A DNA stretch of 64,000 bases from Streptomyces iconiensis (GTDB lineage: Bacteria > Actinomycetota > Actinomycetes > Streptomycetales > Streptomycetaceae): the NCBI RefSeq assembly GCF_028657195.3, contig NZ_JANCPR020000018.1, positions 1 through 64,000 of the forward strand. Direction: 5' to 3'. The notes under the pieces were generated by a model. That model was given only the letters and a program-made list of their open reading frames with translations, was not told the DNA's origin and did not search any database. A program made the position numbers and the translations under genes. Of the stretch, positions 34,523 through 45,399 are shown piece after piece. Every line of letters starts with the position of its first letter. Positions within the stretch are counted from its first letter, which is position 1.

Positions 34523-35713
34523 TTAGTCCAGTGCCTGGGTGAGGTCCGCGAGGAGGTCTTCGGGGGTCTCGATGCCGACCGAGAGGCGTACGAGGTCCTG
34601 GGGCACCTCCAGCGCCGAGCCCGCCACCGAGGCGTGCGTCATACGGCCCGGGTGCTCGATGAGCGACTCGACGCCGCCGAGCGACTCACCCAGCGTGAAC
34701 AGTCGTGCCCGGTCGCAGACGCGCACGGCCGCCTCCTCGCCGCCGCTGACACGGAAGGACACCATGCCGCCGAAGGACCGCATCTGCTTGGCTGCGATCT
34801 CGTGCCCCGGGTGCGAGGGCAGCCCGGGGTAGAAGACCTCGGTCACCTTCGGGTGTGCCGACAGCAGCTGCGCGACGCGCGTCGCGTTGGCACTGTGCCG
34901 GTCCATGCGGACGGCGAGCGTCTTGATGCCGCGCATGACGAGCCACGCGTCGAAGGGCCCGGCGATGGCGCCCATCGCGTTCTGGTGGAAGGTGAGTTGG
35001 TCGCCCAGCTCCGGGTCGGAGACGACGAGCGCACCGCCGACGACATCGGAGTGGCCGCCCATGTACTTCGTCGTGGAGTGCACGACGGCATCGGCTCCCA
35101 GCGCGAGCGGCTGCTGGAGGTACGGGCTGGCGAAGGTGTTGTCCACGACGAGCTTCGCGCCCGCGCCGTGCGCCACGTCGGCGACGGCGGCGATGTCGGT
35201 GATGCCGAGCAGCGGGTTGGACGGGGTCTCCACCCACACCACCTTCGTCCGCTCACGCAGCGCGGCGGCCACGGCCGCCGGGTCGGAGGAGTCGGCGACC
35301 GACCACTCCACGCCCCACCGCTCGACGACCTTCGCGAACAGCCGGAAGGTGCCGCCGTACGCGTCGTTCGGGATCACCACGTGATCGCCCGGAGTGAGGA
35401 GCGTACGCAGCAGGCAGTCCTCGGCCGCGAGCCCCGAGGCGAAGGCGAGACCGCGCCTGCCGCCCTCCAGTGCCGCGAGATTCTCCTCCAGCGCCGTACG
35501 GGTCGGATTCGCGGAACGGCTGTACTCGTAGCCGCCGCGCAGCCCGCCGACGCCGTCCTGCTTGTACGTGGATACCTGGTAGATCGGCGGTACGACCGCC
35601 CCTGTCGCGGGATCGGCGGTCTGCCCCGCGTGAATGGCGAGGGTCTCGAACCCGCCCGGGCTCCCGCCGCCGTGTCCGCCGCTGTCGATGCCGTTGTCGC
35701 GCTGCTCACTCAT
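34523..35713 (-). CDS. metB: cystathionine gamma-synthase
   Basis: A 396-residue PLP enzyme that joins an activated homoserine with cysteine in methionine synthesis; cystathionine gamma-lyase activity is an alternative in actinomycetes. Landmarks are YEYSRSANPTRTALEENLAALEGG, the aromatic-cofactor region PNDAYGGTFRLFAKV, the Schiff-base lysine in VVHSTTKYMGGHSDVVGGA, and the C-terminal SLGGVESLIEHPGRMTHA. The ATG at 35713 gives MSEQRDNGIDSGGHG, a short variable leader. Read-through upstream to 35893 is not needed. Confidence 0.92.
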   Translation of the reverse strand: MSEQRDNGIDSGGHGGGSPGGFETLAIHAGQTADPATGAVVPPIYQVSTYKQDGVGGLRGGYEYSRSANPTRTALEENLAALEGGRRGLAFASGLAAEDCLLRTLLTPGDHVVIPNDAYGGTFRLFAKVVERWGVEWSVADSSDPAAVAAALRERTKVVWVETPSNPLLGITDIAAVADVAHGAGAKLVVDNTFASPYLQQPLALGADAVVHSTTKYMGGHSDVVGGALVVSDPELGDQLTFHQNAMGAIAGPFDAWLVMRGIKTLAVRMDRHSANATRVAQLLSAHPKVTEVFYPGLPSHPGHEIAAKQMRSFGGMVSFRVSGGEEAAVRVCDRARLFTLGESLGGVESLIEHPGRMTHASVAGSALEVPQDLVRLSVGIETPEDLLADLTQALD

Positions 35714-35855
35714 GAGAGCGAGACTAGTGGGCCGTACGGTGGAGGAAGGGGCGCACTCCATGAGGCCGCCCCGGCAGCACCCGCACCGCCAGTAGTCCGC
35801 ACAGCACCGAGCCTCCCCTCCGACCGTCCCGAACACAGCGTGGAGACCCGACGCC

Positions 35856-37025
35856 ATGGAAGCCCTGCTCCTCCTGATCGCCCTCGCCGCCATCTTCGGT
35901 GTGGTGGCCTACCCCGCGATGCGCCGCAGGCGGCTGCGCCAGGACGCGCACAGGGGCGTGTTCCAGGCCGTCGACCCGACGGCCGGTTACGGGTTCGTGC
36001 CCTCCGACCAGCTCGACGTGCGGCTGCCAGGGCCCGACCGTGACCTGGTGGAGGCGCTGGAGGAGACCCAGCGCACCCAGGACTGGCAGCCCGTCGCGCG
36101 GCTCCTCGCGTTCACGGGCGACGAGTACGAGCTGCGCTGGCAGCGCGTGCAGTCCCTGGCGGGCGCCGCGGCCATGGAACTGGCGCGGGCCCGCGAGGCG
36201 GGGGCACTGTCGGCCGACGAGAGCGCGGGGCAGGCCGGCGCCGTCTCGTTCGCCAAGAAGCCGGTACAGCAGGACGCCGGCTGGCTGCGGGACTGGCGCT
36301 CCCAGCAGCCCCGCGACCACGGCGGGGCACAGGTCTACGCGCAATTTCTCGTCTTCCAGGCCCTCGCCGACCCCTCCTCCGACGACCGCCGCATCATCCT
36401 GGAGGAGGCACGCAACGTCGCGCACGACGCCGCGAAGCTCGCGCCCTCCGACCCGACGCCGTACATCACGGAACTGTTCATCGCGCGCCACCTCGGATAC
36501 CGCGAGGCCGACTTCGAGTCCCTGTGGTCCACCGTCCGCCGCCATGCACCGCACCACATGGGCGCGCACCTGGCGGCGCTGCCCTACTGGTCGGCGAAAT
36601 CCGCCGGCTCCAGGGAACAGGCCGACGCCTTCGCGCGTACGGCGGCCGGACAGGCCCCCGACGGCACGCTGCTGCCCGCACTGCCGCTCTTCGCGACGTA
36701 CACGCACCTGCCCGAGGTCAACATGGTGCGCGGGCTCTACCAGAGCGAGGACATCCGGCACGCCATCGAGGCCGCCGAGTACGCCGTCGACCAGGTCGAG
36801 GACGACCACCCCGTACGCCCTCACGTCCTGCACCTCCTCGTCTGGTTCCTCGTACGCGCCGAACGCTATGCCGAGGCCATGGAGGCCCTCGCCGCCGTCG
36901 ACGGCCACGTCGGCGCCCTCCCCTGGGTCGACGAGGGCGACCCCGCCTCCGCCTACACCGCCTACCGCGCCCTCGCGGTGGCCGGCTGGGAGTCCTCCGG
37001 CGGAGCCCGCGCCCCGCACTCCTGA
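35856..37025 (+). CDS. membrane-anchored protein of unknown function
   Basis: A 389-residue protein with one N-terminal membrane helix (MEALLLLIALAAIFGVVAYPAM) and a large cytoplasmic helical domain. The helices are rich in Ala, Glu and Arg and have the spacing of TPR-like repeats (for example DIRHAIEAAEYAVDQVEDDH and RYAEAMEALAAVDGHVG). The family is known in Streptomyces but its role is not known to me. It lies between the divergent metB and the YyaL-type gene 51 bp downstream. Confidence 0.75.
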   Translation: MEALLLLIALAAIFGVVAYPAMRRRRLRQDAHRGVFQAVDPTAGYGFVPSDQLDVRLPGPDRDLVEALEETQRTQDWQPVARLLAFTGDEYELRWQRVQSLAGAAAMELARAREAGALSADESAGQAGAVSFAKKPVQQDAGWLRDWRSQQPRDHGGAQVYAQFLVFQALADPSSDDRRIILEEARNVAHDAAKLAPSDPTPYITELFIARHLGYREADFESLWSTVRRHAPHHMGAHLAALPYWSAKSAGSREQADAFARTAAGQAPDGTLLPALPLFATYTHLPEVNMVRGLYQSEDIRHAIEAAEYAVDQVEDDHPVRPHVLHLLVWFLVRAERYAEAMEALAAVDGHVGALPWVDEGDPASAYTAYRALAVAGWESSGGARAPHS

Positions 37026-37076
37026 CGGGCACGCCCCGTAGCGCGCGGGTCCCTGTCGGTGCGCGACCATGGGGCC

Positions 37077-39110
<2,034 letters not shown>

Positions 39111-39449
39111 AGCCCACCCCCCGCAAGCGATGCCGCCCCCGCCCCGCCCCCCCAGGGCGGCCCCGAACGTGCCCCCCTCGGACTCGACTTCAGGGCCGGC
39201 CCCGATACGGGCGGGGGAGTCCAGAGGGGGCGAAGCCCCTTTTGGCGGGGGGCGCCGGGTGGGGGTCCCCCCGGACGGAGTCTGGGGGAGGAGCCCCCCG
39301 ACGCCCGGCCGGCGAGGCCAACGGGGAAAGGGGCGAAGCCCCATATACAAGAAAACAGCAACCTGGGGTGAAACCACAGGAACCACAACGGGGCACGGGG
39401 CAAAGCCCCATATAAAAACAGCCCACCCACCACAAGTGGAAGGCACAAC
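39111..39449. repeat. intergenic region with three GGGGC-NAA-GCCCC hairpins
   Basis: Three identical-stem hairpins: 39227-39239 (loop GAA, followed by TTTT, likely the terminator of the 37,077 gene), 39330-39342 (loop GAA) and 39397-39409 (loop AAA). The last two are each followed by ATATA. The region also carries CCCCC-rich low-complexity words. Small frames on both strands (39130-39453, 39190-39456) are composed of these repeats and are not credible genes. Confidence 0.7.
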
Positions 39450-40616
39450 ATGACACCGCTCATGGAGACAAAAGAACAAACCGCACTACGCGAAGCGGTA
39501 TCCGCCCTAGGAACCCGCTACGGCCGCGACTACTTCGCGGACGTAGTACGCGAAGGCAAACACACAGACGAACTATGGGCAGAGGCAGCCAAACTAGGCT
39601 ACCTAGGAGTGAACCTCCCCGAGGAGTACGGCGGCGGAGGCACCGGCATCCAAGAACTCTCCATAGTCCTGGAGGAGCTGGGAGCAGCAGGCTGCCCCCT
39701 CCTCATGCTGGTGGTCTCACCAGCAATCTGCGGCACAGTAATATCCCGCTTCGGCACAGAAGCACAAAAGAACGAATGGCTGCCCACGCTAGCGAACGGC
39801 ACCCGAAAAATGGCGTTCGGCATCACAGAACCAGACGCCGGTTCGAACTCCCACCGCATCACCACCACAGCCCGTCGCGACCCAGCGACGGGCGACTGGC
39901 TGGTGACAGGCCGCAAAGTGTTCATCTCGGGCGTGGACATCGCGGAAGCGACACTCATCGTGGGACGCACGGAGGACGCGAGGACAGGCAAGCTGAAGCC
40001 ATGCCTGTTCATCGTCCCGAGAGACGCGCCAGGGTTCTCGCGGAACGAGATCGACATGGAGATCGGCGCCCCGGAGAAACAGTTCGAACTGGTACTGGAC
40101 GACGTACGCCTACCCAAGGACGCACTCGTCGGCGACGAGGACGCGGGCCTGCTACAGCTGTTCGCCGGACTGAACCCGGAACGCATCATGACAGCGGCCT
40201 TCGCCCTGGGCATGGCGCGCTACGCGATGGGCCGCGCACTCGACTACGCACGCACCCGACAGGTGTGGAAAGAGCCGATCGGCGCGCATCAGGCCATCGC
40301 GCACCCCCTGGCGCAGGCGCACATCGAGGTGGAGTGCGCACGGCTGATGATGCAGAAGGCGGCGCGTCTGTACGACGAGGGCGACGACGTCGGCGCGGGT
40401 GAGGCCGCGAACATGGCGAAGTACGCGGCGGCCGAGGCATGCGTGCGTACCGTCGACCAGGCCGTGCACACGCTCGGCGGCAACGGGCTGACGCGCGAGT
40501 ACGGCCTCGCAGGACTGATCACGGCGTCACGGGTGGCACGGATAGCGCCCGTGAGCCGGGAGATGATCCTCAACTACGTCTCCCACCAGTCCCTCGGCCT
40601 CCCCAAGTCGTACTGA
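39450..40616 (+). CDS. acyl-CoA dehydrogenase
   Basis: A 388-residue FAD enzyme that desaturates an acyl-CoA. It has the family segments FGITEPDAGSNSHRITT, LVTGRKVFISGVDIAEA, the middle beta domain, HQAIAHPLAQAHIEVECARLM and the C-terminal LGGNGLTREYGLAG. The stop overlaps the ATG of the enoyl-CoA hydratase gene, so the two act in one beta-oxidation-like pathway. The first half uses many CTA, GGA, ACA and GTA codons, rare elsewhere in the window, and then returns to the usual pattern. The substrate is unknown. Confidence 0.9.
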   Translation: MTPLMETKEQTALREAVSALGTRYGRDYFADVVREGKHTDELWAEAAKLGYLGVNLPEEYGGGGTGIQELSIVLEELGAAGCPLLMLVVSPAICGTVISRFGTEAQKNEWLPTLANGTRKMAFGITEPDAGSNSHRITTTARRDPATGDWLVTGRKVFISGVDIAEATLIVGRTEDARTGKLKPCLFIVPRDAPGFSRNEIDMEIGAPEKQFELVLDDVRLPKDALVGDEDAGLLQLFAGLNPERIMTAAFALGMARYAMGRALDYARTRQVWKEPIGAHQAIAHPLAQAHIEVECARLMMQKAARLYDEGDDVGAGEAANMAKYAAAEACVRTVDQAVHTLGGNGLTREYGLAGLITASRVARIAPVSREMILNYVSHQSLGLPKSY

Positions 40617-41677
40617 TGGGCGAGCCATTGATCCGCGTGGCACGGGCCGAGGGCATCACCACACTCACACTGGACTCGCCGCACAACCGCAACGCGCTGT
40701 CGTCCGCGCTGGTCGCCGAGTTGTACGCGGCACTCGCTGAGGCCGCGGAAGACACGGCGACCCGCGCGGTACTGCTCACGCACACAGGCAACACGTTCTG
40801 CGCAGGCGCCGACCTGACAGAGGTACAGGCACAGCCGCAGCCACAGGTACAGGCGCAGGTACAGGCGCAAGCCAAGCCGCAGGCGCAGGTGCAGGCACAG
40901 GACCAACCACAGGGACAGGCGCAGGCACAGGACCAACCACAGGGACAGGTGCAGGCACAGGACCAACCACAGGGACAGGCGCAGGCACAGGACCAACCAC
41001 AGGGACAGGCGCAGGCACAGGACCAACCACAGGGACAGGCGCAGGCACAGGACCAACCACAGGGACAGGCGCAGGCACAGGACCAACCACAGGGCCAGGC
41101 ACAGCCACAGGGCGGCCAGCCACCAACCTCAGCCCCCAAGGCCCTGGCAACCCTCCTCCGCACGGTGGTCGCCTTCCCCAAACCCGTAGTGGCCCGAGTC
41201 CAGGGCCACGTACGCGCCGGCGGTACGGGCCTCCTCGCGGCGTGCGACATCTCCGCGGCGGGCCCGGACGCGACGTTCGCGTTCACTGAGGCACGCATCG
41301 GCGTGGCGCCGGCCGTGATCTCGATGCCGGTGCTACCCCGCATGGACCCGCGGGCGGCGGCGCGCTACTACTTGACGGGGGAGAGGTTCGGGCCGGAAGA
41401 GGCGGCCCGTATCGGCCTGGTGACGCTGGCGGCCGACGACCCCGAAGCGGCGCTCGCGCCCGTGCTCGACGGGCTGCGACGAGGCTCGCCGCAGGGCCTC
41501 GCGGAGTCGAAGAAGCTGGTCACAAGGGAGGTGCTGGCCGCGTTCGACCGCGAAACCGATACCCTCGCTGACCTGTCGGCGCGGCTCTTCGCGTCGGATG
41601 AGGCCCGAGAGGGCATGAGCGCCTTCCTCGAACGACGGGATGCTGAATGGGCAGTGCGGCAAACGCCCGAGCGGTGA
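40616..41677 (+). CDS. enoyl-CoA hydratase-like protein with Gln-rich repeat insert
   Basis: A 353-residue crotonase-fold protein whose fold is interrupted after FCAGADLTEV (residue 70) by about 100 residues of Gln/Pro/Ala-rich sequence. This includes seven copies of [AV]QAQDQPQGQ (residues 92-161). The fold resumes at PKALATLLRTVVAFPKPVVA. Without the insert it has the normal 250-260 residues. The first catalytic Glu of classical hydratases appears missing (HVRAGGTGLLAACDI has Gly there), while FAFTEARIGV keeps the second. ATG 40616 overlaps the dehydrogenase stop, and the stop overlaps the TetR GTG. Confidence 0.85.
   Translation: MGEPLIRVARAEGITTLTLDSPHNRNALSSALVAELYAALAEAAEDTATRAVLLTHTGNTFCAGADLTEVQAQPQPQVQAQVQAQAKPQAQVQAQDQPQGQAQAQDQPQGQVQAQDQPQGQAQAQDQPQGQAQAQDQPQGQAQAQDQPQGQAQAQDQPQGQAQPQGGQPPTSAPKALATLLRTVVAFPKPVVARVQGHVRAGGTGLLAACDISAAGPDATFAFTEARIGVAPAVISMPVLPRMDPRAAARYYLTGERFGPEEAARIGLVTLAADDPEAALAPVLDGLRRGSPQGLAESKKLVTREVLAAFDRETDTLADLSARLFASDEAREGMSAFLERRDAEWAVRQTPER
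40889..41098 (+). repeat. 30-bp coding tandem repeat, seven units
   Basis: Seven in-frame 30-bp units of the form GCGCAGGCACAGGACCAACC plus ACAGGGACAG, nearly identical at DNA level (units 1 and 3 start GTG, unit 7 ends GGCCAG). They follow a more degenerate CAGGTACAGGCGCAGG tract (about 40,828-40,888). The unit encodes ten residues, so copy-number change keeps the reading frame. Confidence 0.95.
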
Positions 41678-42276
41678 ACGTCCGTGGTGCGGCGCCCAAG
41701 CAGGACCGCAGCCGCGCCACGCGGCAGCGGCTGCTGGAGTCGGCCGTGACCTGCCTGGCCGAGCACGGCTGGTCGGGCAGCACGGTCACCGTGGTCGCCG
41801 AGCACGCGGGCGTCTCGCGAGGTGCGGCGCAGCACCATTTCCCCACCCGCGAGGACCTGTTCACGGCCGCCGTCGAGTACGTCGCCGAGGAACGCTCGCG
41901 CGCCCTGCGCGAACTGCCGCCGCGCGCCTCGACGCAGGCGGCCGTGGAGACGCTGGTGGGCCTCTACACGGGCCCGCTGTTCCGCGCGGCACTGCACCTG
42001 TGGGTCGCCGCCTCCAACGAGCCGCAGTTGGAGCCCCGTGTGACGGCGCTGGAGGCCCGTATCGGCCGCGAGACGCACCGTATGGCGGTCAGGCTCCTCG
42101 GCGCCGACGAGCGGGAGCCCGGCGTACGGGAGACCGTGCAGGGCCTGCTCGACATGGCACGCGGCCTGGGCCTGGCCAACCTGCTCACCGATGACAGCGC
42201 GCGCCGGGAGCGGGTCGTCGCGCAGTGGGCCCGCCTCGTGGAGAACGGCGCGGCCGGCGCGACACACAACAGGTAG
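41674..42276 (+). CDS. TetR-family transcriptional regulator
   Basis: A 200-residue repressor with HTH segment VTVVAEHAGVSRGAAQHHFPTREDLFTAAVEYV. The C-terminal ligand domain is of the TetR type with AALHLWVAASNEPQLEPRV. GTG 41674 overlaps the hydratase stop in GTGA; ATG 41647 is also in frame. As the last gene of an acyl-CoA dehydrogenase/hydratase operon it probably senses an acyl-CoA and autoregulates the operon, which is inference. Confidence 0.9.
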   Translation: MNVRGAAPKQDRSRATRQRLLESAVTCLAEHGWSGSTVTVVAEHAGVSRGAAQHHFPTREDLFTAAVEYVAEERSRALRELPPRASTQAAVETLVGLYTGPLFRAALHLWVAASNEPQLEPRVTALEARIGRETHRMAVRLLGADEREPGVRETVQGLLDMARGLGLANLLTDDSARRERVVAQWARLVENGAAGATHNR

Positions 42277-42373
42277 CCGGCACGCTCCTGGCAGCGGTCC
42301 CGCTCTCCGGCGCCGCCCTCTCCCCGGGCCCGCCGACGCGCGGACCTCCCGTCTCCGCCGCGCGGCTCGGCCC

Positions 42374-42481
42374 GACGCGCGGCCCGCCTCCGACGCGCGG
42401 CCCGCCTCCGACGCGCGGCCCGCCTCCGACGCGCGGCCCGCCTCCGACGCGCGGCCCGCCTCCGACGCGCGGCCCGCCTCA
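42374..42481. repeat. 18-bp tandem repeat, six units
   Basis: GACGCGCGGCCCGCCTCC occurs five times exactly from 42374, and a sixth copy ends in A at 42481, followed by degenerate copies to about 42510. It lies in the 418-bp gap between the TetR gene and the symporter gene. Units are contiguous with no spacers, so it is not a CRISPR array. Confidence 0.9.
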
Positions 42482-42609
42482 CAGCGCGCGGCCCACCTCC
42501 AACGCGCGGGACCTCGACCCGCAGACCTCCCAACCCCCGTGTACCCCCCGCTGGTTCACGTCCACCGACATGGATATGAACCAGCGGGGGTTTCGCGCCG
42601 TGCACAGTC

Positions 42610-42681
42610 TTGACGGGCCTATAGGGCACTTCTAGTGTGACGGCCTGTTCAGCGATCTGGCACATGTTCATATGAATGAAC
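42610..42681 (+). promoter_or_regulatory. symporter promoter and palindromic operator
   Basis: TTGACG (42610-42615) and TAGTGT (42633-42638) with a 17-bp spacer form a good vegetative promoter, giving a leader of about 50 bases. Within the leader GTTCAT-ATGA-ATGAAC (42666-42681) is a palindrome placed 13 bp before the symporter ATG, next to the ribosome site AGGGGAG. A repressor bound there would block transcription elongation or ribosome loading. Confidence 0.65.
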
Positions 42682-42694
42682 CAGGGGAGCCGCC

Positions 42695-44230
42695 ATGTCC
42701 GGATTGGACTGGGTCGTAGTCGCCGCCTATTTCTGCGTGATGGTCGCGATCGGCCTGTGGTCGACGAGGCGCATCGAGAACGTCGCGGACTTCTTCACCG
42801 CGCGCGGTCGCATACCGTGGTGGCTCTCCGGGATCTCTCACCACATGTCCGGATACAGCGCCATCATGTTCGTGACGTTCGCCGCCGTCGCGTACGACTA
42901 CGGGATCACCGTCTACTTCTGGTGGCCCCTCACCATCGGCCTCGGCATCGGTGTCGGGGCCTTCCTCTTCGCACCCCGCTGGAACAGGCTCCGCGCCAAG
43001 CATGGAGTCAACTCCCCGCTGGCCTACCTCGCGGTCCGCTACAACCTGCCCACGCAGCAAGTGCTCGCCTACAGCGGCGCGTTGCTCAAGGTGGTCGACA
43101 TCGCGGCCAAGTGGGTCGCCATCGCGGTGCTGCTCCAGGGCTTCGCCGACCTCCCGCTCGCCTGGGGCATCGGGCTCACCGGCGTGTGCACGATGTTCTA
43201 CATGGCGTTCGGCGGGCTGTGGGCCGATGTCCTCACCGACCTGGGCCAGTTCATCATCCAGGCCGTCGCCGGTATCGCCATGCTCATCGCCGTCATGGCA
43301 CACCTCGGCGGCGTCTCCTCGCTGTGGACGATGTGGGGCGACCTGCCGGAAGGGCACTCCGACCCGGTCAACGGCACCGTCTCCACCGGCCTGATCATGG
43401 CGTTCCTGCTCGTGAAGACCTTTGAGTACAACGGCGGCATGTGGAACCTCGCGCAGCGCTACATGTCCGCGCCCTCGGGCACCCGCGCGAAGAAGTCGGC
43501 GCTGCTCTCCAGCGCGCTGTGGCTGGTCTGGCCGCTCATCCTCTTCATCCCGATGATCGCGGCGCCGCTCATCGTGCCCGGCCTGGAGAACGGCGAGCAG
43601 TCCTACATCAAGCTCGCCCAGGAACTCCTGCCGACCGGCCTCATCGGGCTGCTACTGGCGGGCTTCTTCTCGCACACGATGGCCATGGTCGCCTCCGACT
43701 CCAACGTCATCACCGCTGTCATCACCCGCGACCTCGCACCCGCGATCATGCCCCGCCTCCGTGCGCTCTCGGACCGTTCGGCGCTGCTGTTCGCGCGCGT
43801 CACCACGGTCGCGTTCGTGACGGTGAGCATGGGGTTCGCGCTCTTCTCAGACCCCAACGGGTTCATCATGACCGTCGTCGTCAGCATCGTCGCCGCGACC
43901 ATGGGGCCCATCTCCATCCCGCTGATGCTCGGCCTGCTGCCCTGGTTCAAGCGCCACGGTCCGCTGGCGGCCATCGGCTCCTGGGCGGGCGGCCTCGCCG
44001 TCTGGGCCTGGCTCTACTGGGGCGTACCGGACGCGAGCGAGACGGTGACCGTAAGCTCTCCGCTGCTGACCTCGCTCGTCCTGTACGTCGTCATCGGCCT
44101 GGTCAGGCCCGAACGCAACCCGGAGGGCGACGCCGTGGTCGACTCCCTCAACGACGACCCGCTCCCGGAGGAGGCCACCCTGCCTCCCGCCGCACCCCCG
44201 GCCACCGAGCCGCTCACCGAACCCCGCTGA
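42695..44230 (+). CDS. sodium:solute symporter family protein
   Basis: A 511-residue membrane transporter with about 13 hydrophobic helices. It has SSS-family features in FFTARGRIPWWLSGISHHMSGYSAIMF, SPLAYLAVRYNLPTQQV, and the conserved core around GGLWADVLTDLGQFIIQ. It ends in a cytoplasmic Pro-rich tail. It would import a sugar or organic acid with Na+; the substrate is not evident. A ribosome site (AGGGGAG) precedes ATG 42695. Confidence 0.9.
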   Translation: MSGLDWVVVAAYFCVMVAIGLWSTRRIENVADFFTARGRIPWWLSGISHHMSGYSAIMFVTFAAVAYDYGITVYFWWPLTIGLGIGVGAFLFAPRWNRLRAKHGVNSPLAYLAVRYNLPTQQVLAYSGALLKVVDIAAKWVAIAVLLQGFADLPLAWGIGLTGVCTMFYMAFGGLWADVLTDLGQFIIQAVAGIAMLIAVMAHLGGVSSLWTMWGDLPEGHSDPVNGTVSTGLIMAFLLVKTFEYNGGMWNLAQRYMSAPSGTRAKKSALLSSALWLVWPLILFIPMIAAPLIVPGLENGEQSYIKLAQELLPTGLIGLLLAGFFSHTMAMVASDSNVITAVITRDLAPAIMPRLRALSDRSALLFARVTTVAFVTVSMGFALFSDPNGFIMTVVVSIVAATMGPISIPLMLGLLPWFKRHGPLAAIGSWAGGLAVWAWLYWGVPDASETVTVSSPLLTSLVLYVVIGLVRPERNPEGDAVVDSLNDDPLPEEATLPPAAPPATEPLTEPR

Positions 44231-44307
44231 CACGGCCCTGTGGGCCCGGGAACCCCGTCCCCGGGCCCACACGACCCGGGGAGGGCGGGGAGCGTCAGGG
44301 ACAGGAC

Positions 44308-45399
44308 TCAGGCCGTGTATCCCTCGACATCACGCGGCGAACGGGGGCCAGGGCCCACGTACTTCGCCGAGGGCCGCACAAGGCGCCCTGTCCGCTTCTG
44401 TTCGAGGATGTGTGCCGACCATCCGGCCGTACGCGCACACGTGAACATCGAGGTGAACATGTGCGCCGGCACCTCGGCGAAGTCCAGCACGATCGCCGCC
44501 CAGAACTCGACGTTCGTCTCCAGCACCCGGTCGGGCCGCCGGGCCCGCAGCTCTTCGAGCGCGGCCTTCTCCAGTGCGAGCGCGACCTCGTAGCGCGGGG
44601 CGCCCAGTTCCTGGGCCGTACGCCGCAGCACGCGGGCGCGCGGGTCCTCGGCGCGGTACACGCGGTGTCCGAAGCCCATCAGCCGCTCGCCCCGGTCGAG
44701 TTGCTGTTTCACGTAGGCGGAGGCGTCCCCGCTGCGTTCGATCTCCTCGATCATGCCGAGCACGCGCGAGGGCGCACCCCCGTGCAGCGGGCCCGACATC
44801 GCGCCGACGGCGCCGGAGAGCGAGGCGGCCACGTCGGCGCCCGTCGAGGCGATCACGCGGGCTGTGAACGTCGAGGCGTTCATGCCGTGTTCGGCGGCCG
44901 AGGTCCAGTACGCGTCGACGGCGGCGACGTGCTTGGGGTCGGGCTCACCGCGCCACCTGCGCATGAAGCGTTCGACGATGGTGTCGGCCTTGTCGATCTC
45001 CTTCTGCGGCACCATTGGCAGGCCCTGGCCGCGCGCCGACTGCGCGACGAAGGAGAGCGCCATGACGGCCGCCCGCGCCAGCTCGTCGCGCGCAGTGCGC
45101 TCGTCCGTGTCGAGCAGCGGTTTGAGGCCCCACACGGGCGCGAGCATGGCGAGCGCCGACTGCACGTCGACGCGGATGTCGCCGGAGTGCACCGGGATGG
45201 GGAACGGCTCGGCCGGCGGCAGGCCCGGGTTGAAGCCGCCGTCGACGAGGAGCCCCCACACGTTGCCGAAGGAGACATGGCCGACCAGGTCCTCGATGTC
45301 GACACCTCGGTAGCGGAGCGAGCCGCCTTCCTTGTCGGGTTCGGCGATCTCTGTCTCGAACGCGACGACCCCTTCGAGTCCGGGTACGAAATCGGACAT
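44308..45399 (-). CDS. citrate synthase (short actinobacterial type)
   Basis: Condenses acetyl-CoA and oxaloacetate. The 363-residue protein belongs to the shorter citrate synthase group. The active-site histidines are in EHGMNASTFTARVIA and GFGHRVYRAEDPRA, the loop MSGPLHGGAPSRVL is present, and the catalytic Asp is in IVLDFAEVPAHMF. It may be a second citrate synthase besides the main enzyme, or a methylcitrate synthase. It starts at ATG 45399 and diverges from pdxH, an arrangement also seen in other streptomycetes as far as I recall. It is convergent with the symporter gene. Confidence 0.9.
   Translation of the reverse strand: MSDFVPGLEGVVAFETEIAEPDKEGGSLRYRGVDIEDLVGHVSFGNVWGLLVDGGFNPGLPPAEPFPIPVHSGDIRVDVQSALAMLAPVWGLKPLLDTDERTARDELARAAVMALSFVAQSARGQGLPMVPQKEIDKADTIVERFMRRWRGEPDPKHVAAVDAYWTSAAEHGMNASTFTARVIASTGADVAASLSGAVGAMSGPLHGGAPSRVLGMIEEIERSGDASAYVKQQLDRGERLMGFGHRVYRAEDPRARVLRRTAQELGAPRYEVALALEKAALEELRARRPDRVLETNVEFWAAIVLDFAEVPAHMFTSMFTCARTAGWSAHILEQKRTGRLVRPSAKYVGPGPRSPRDVEGYTA

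Noticed and set aside
39130..39456. Small frames on both strands in the hairpin region
   Set aside because: They consist of the GGGGC-NAA-GCCCC repeats and C-rich words, lack ribosome sites and have no protein-like composition.
39840..39851. tRNA T-arm-like GGTTCGAACTCC
   Set aside because: It lies inside the acyl-CoA dehydrogenase gene and no cloverleaf can be built around it; the GTTCGAAT at 50,860 fails in the same way.
40776..41150. Minus-strand PVVGPVPAPV repeat protein
   Set aside because: It is simply the complement of the 30-bp tandem repeat in the hydratase gene.
42374..42481. Possible CRISPR array
   Set aside because: The repeats are directly adjacent with no unique spacers and there are no cas genes.
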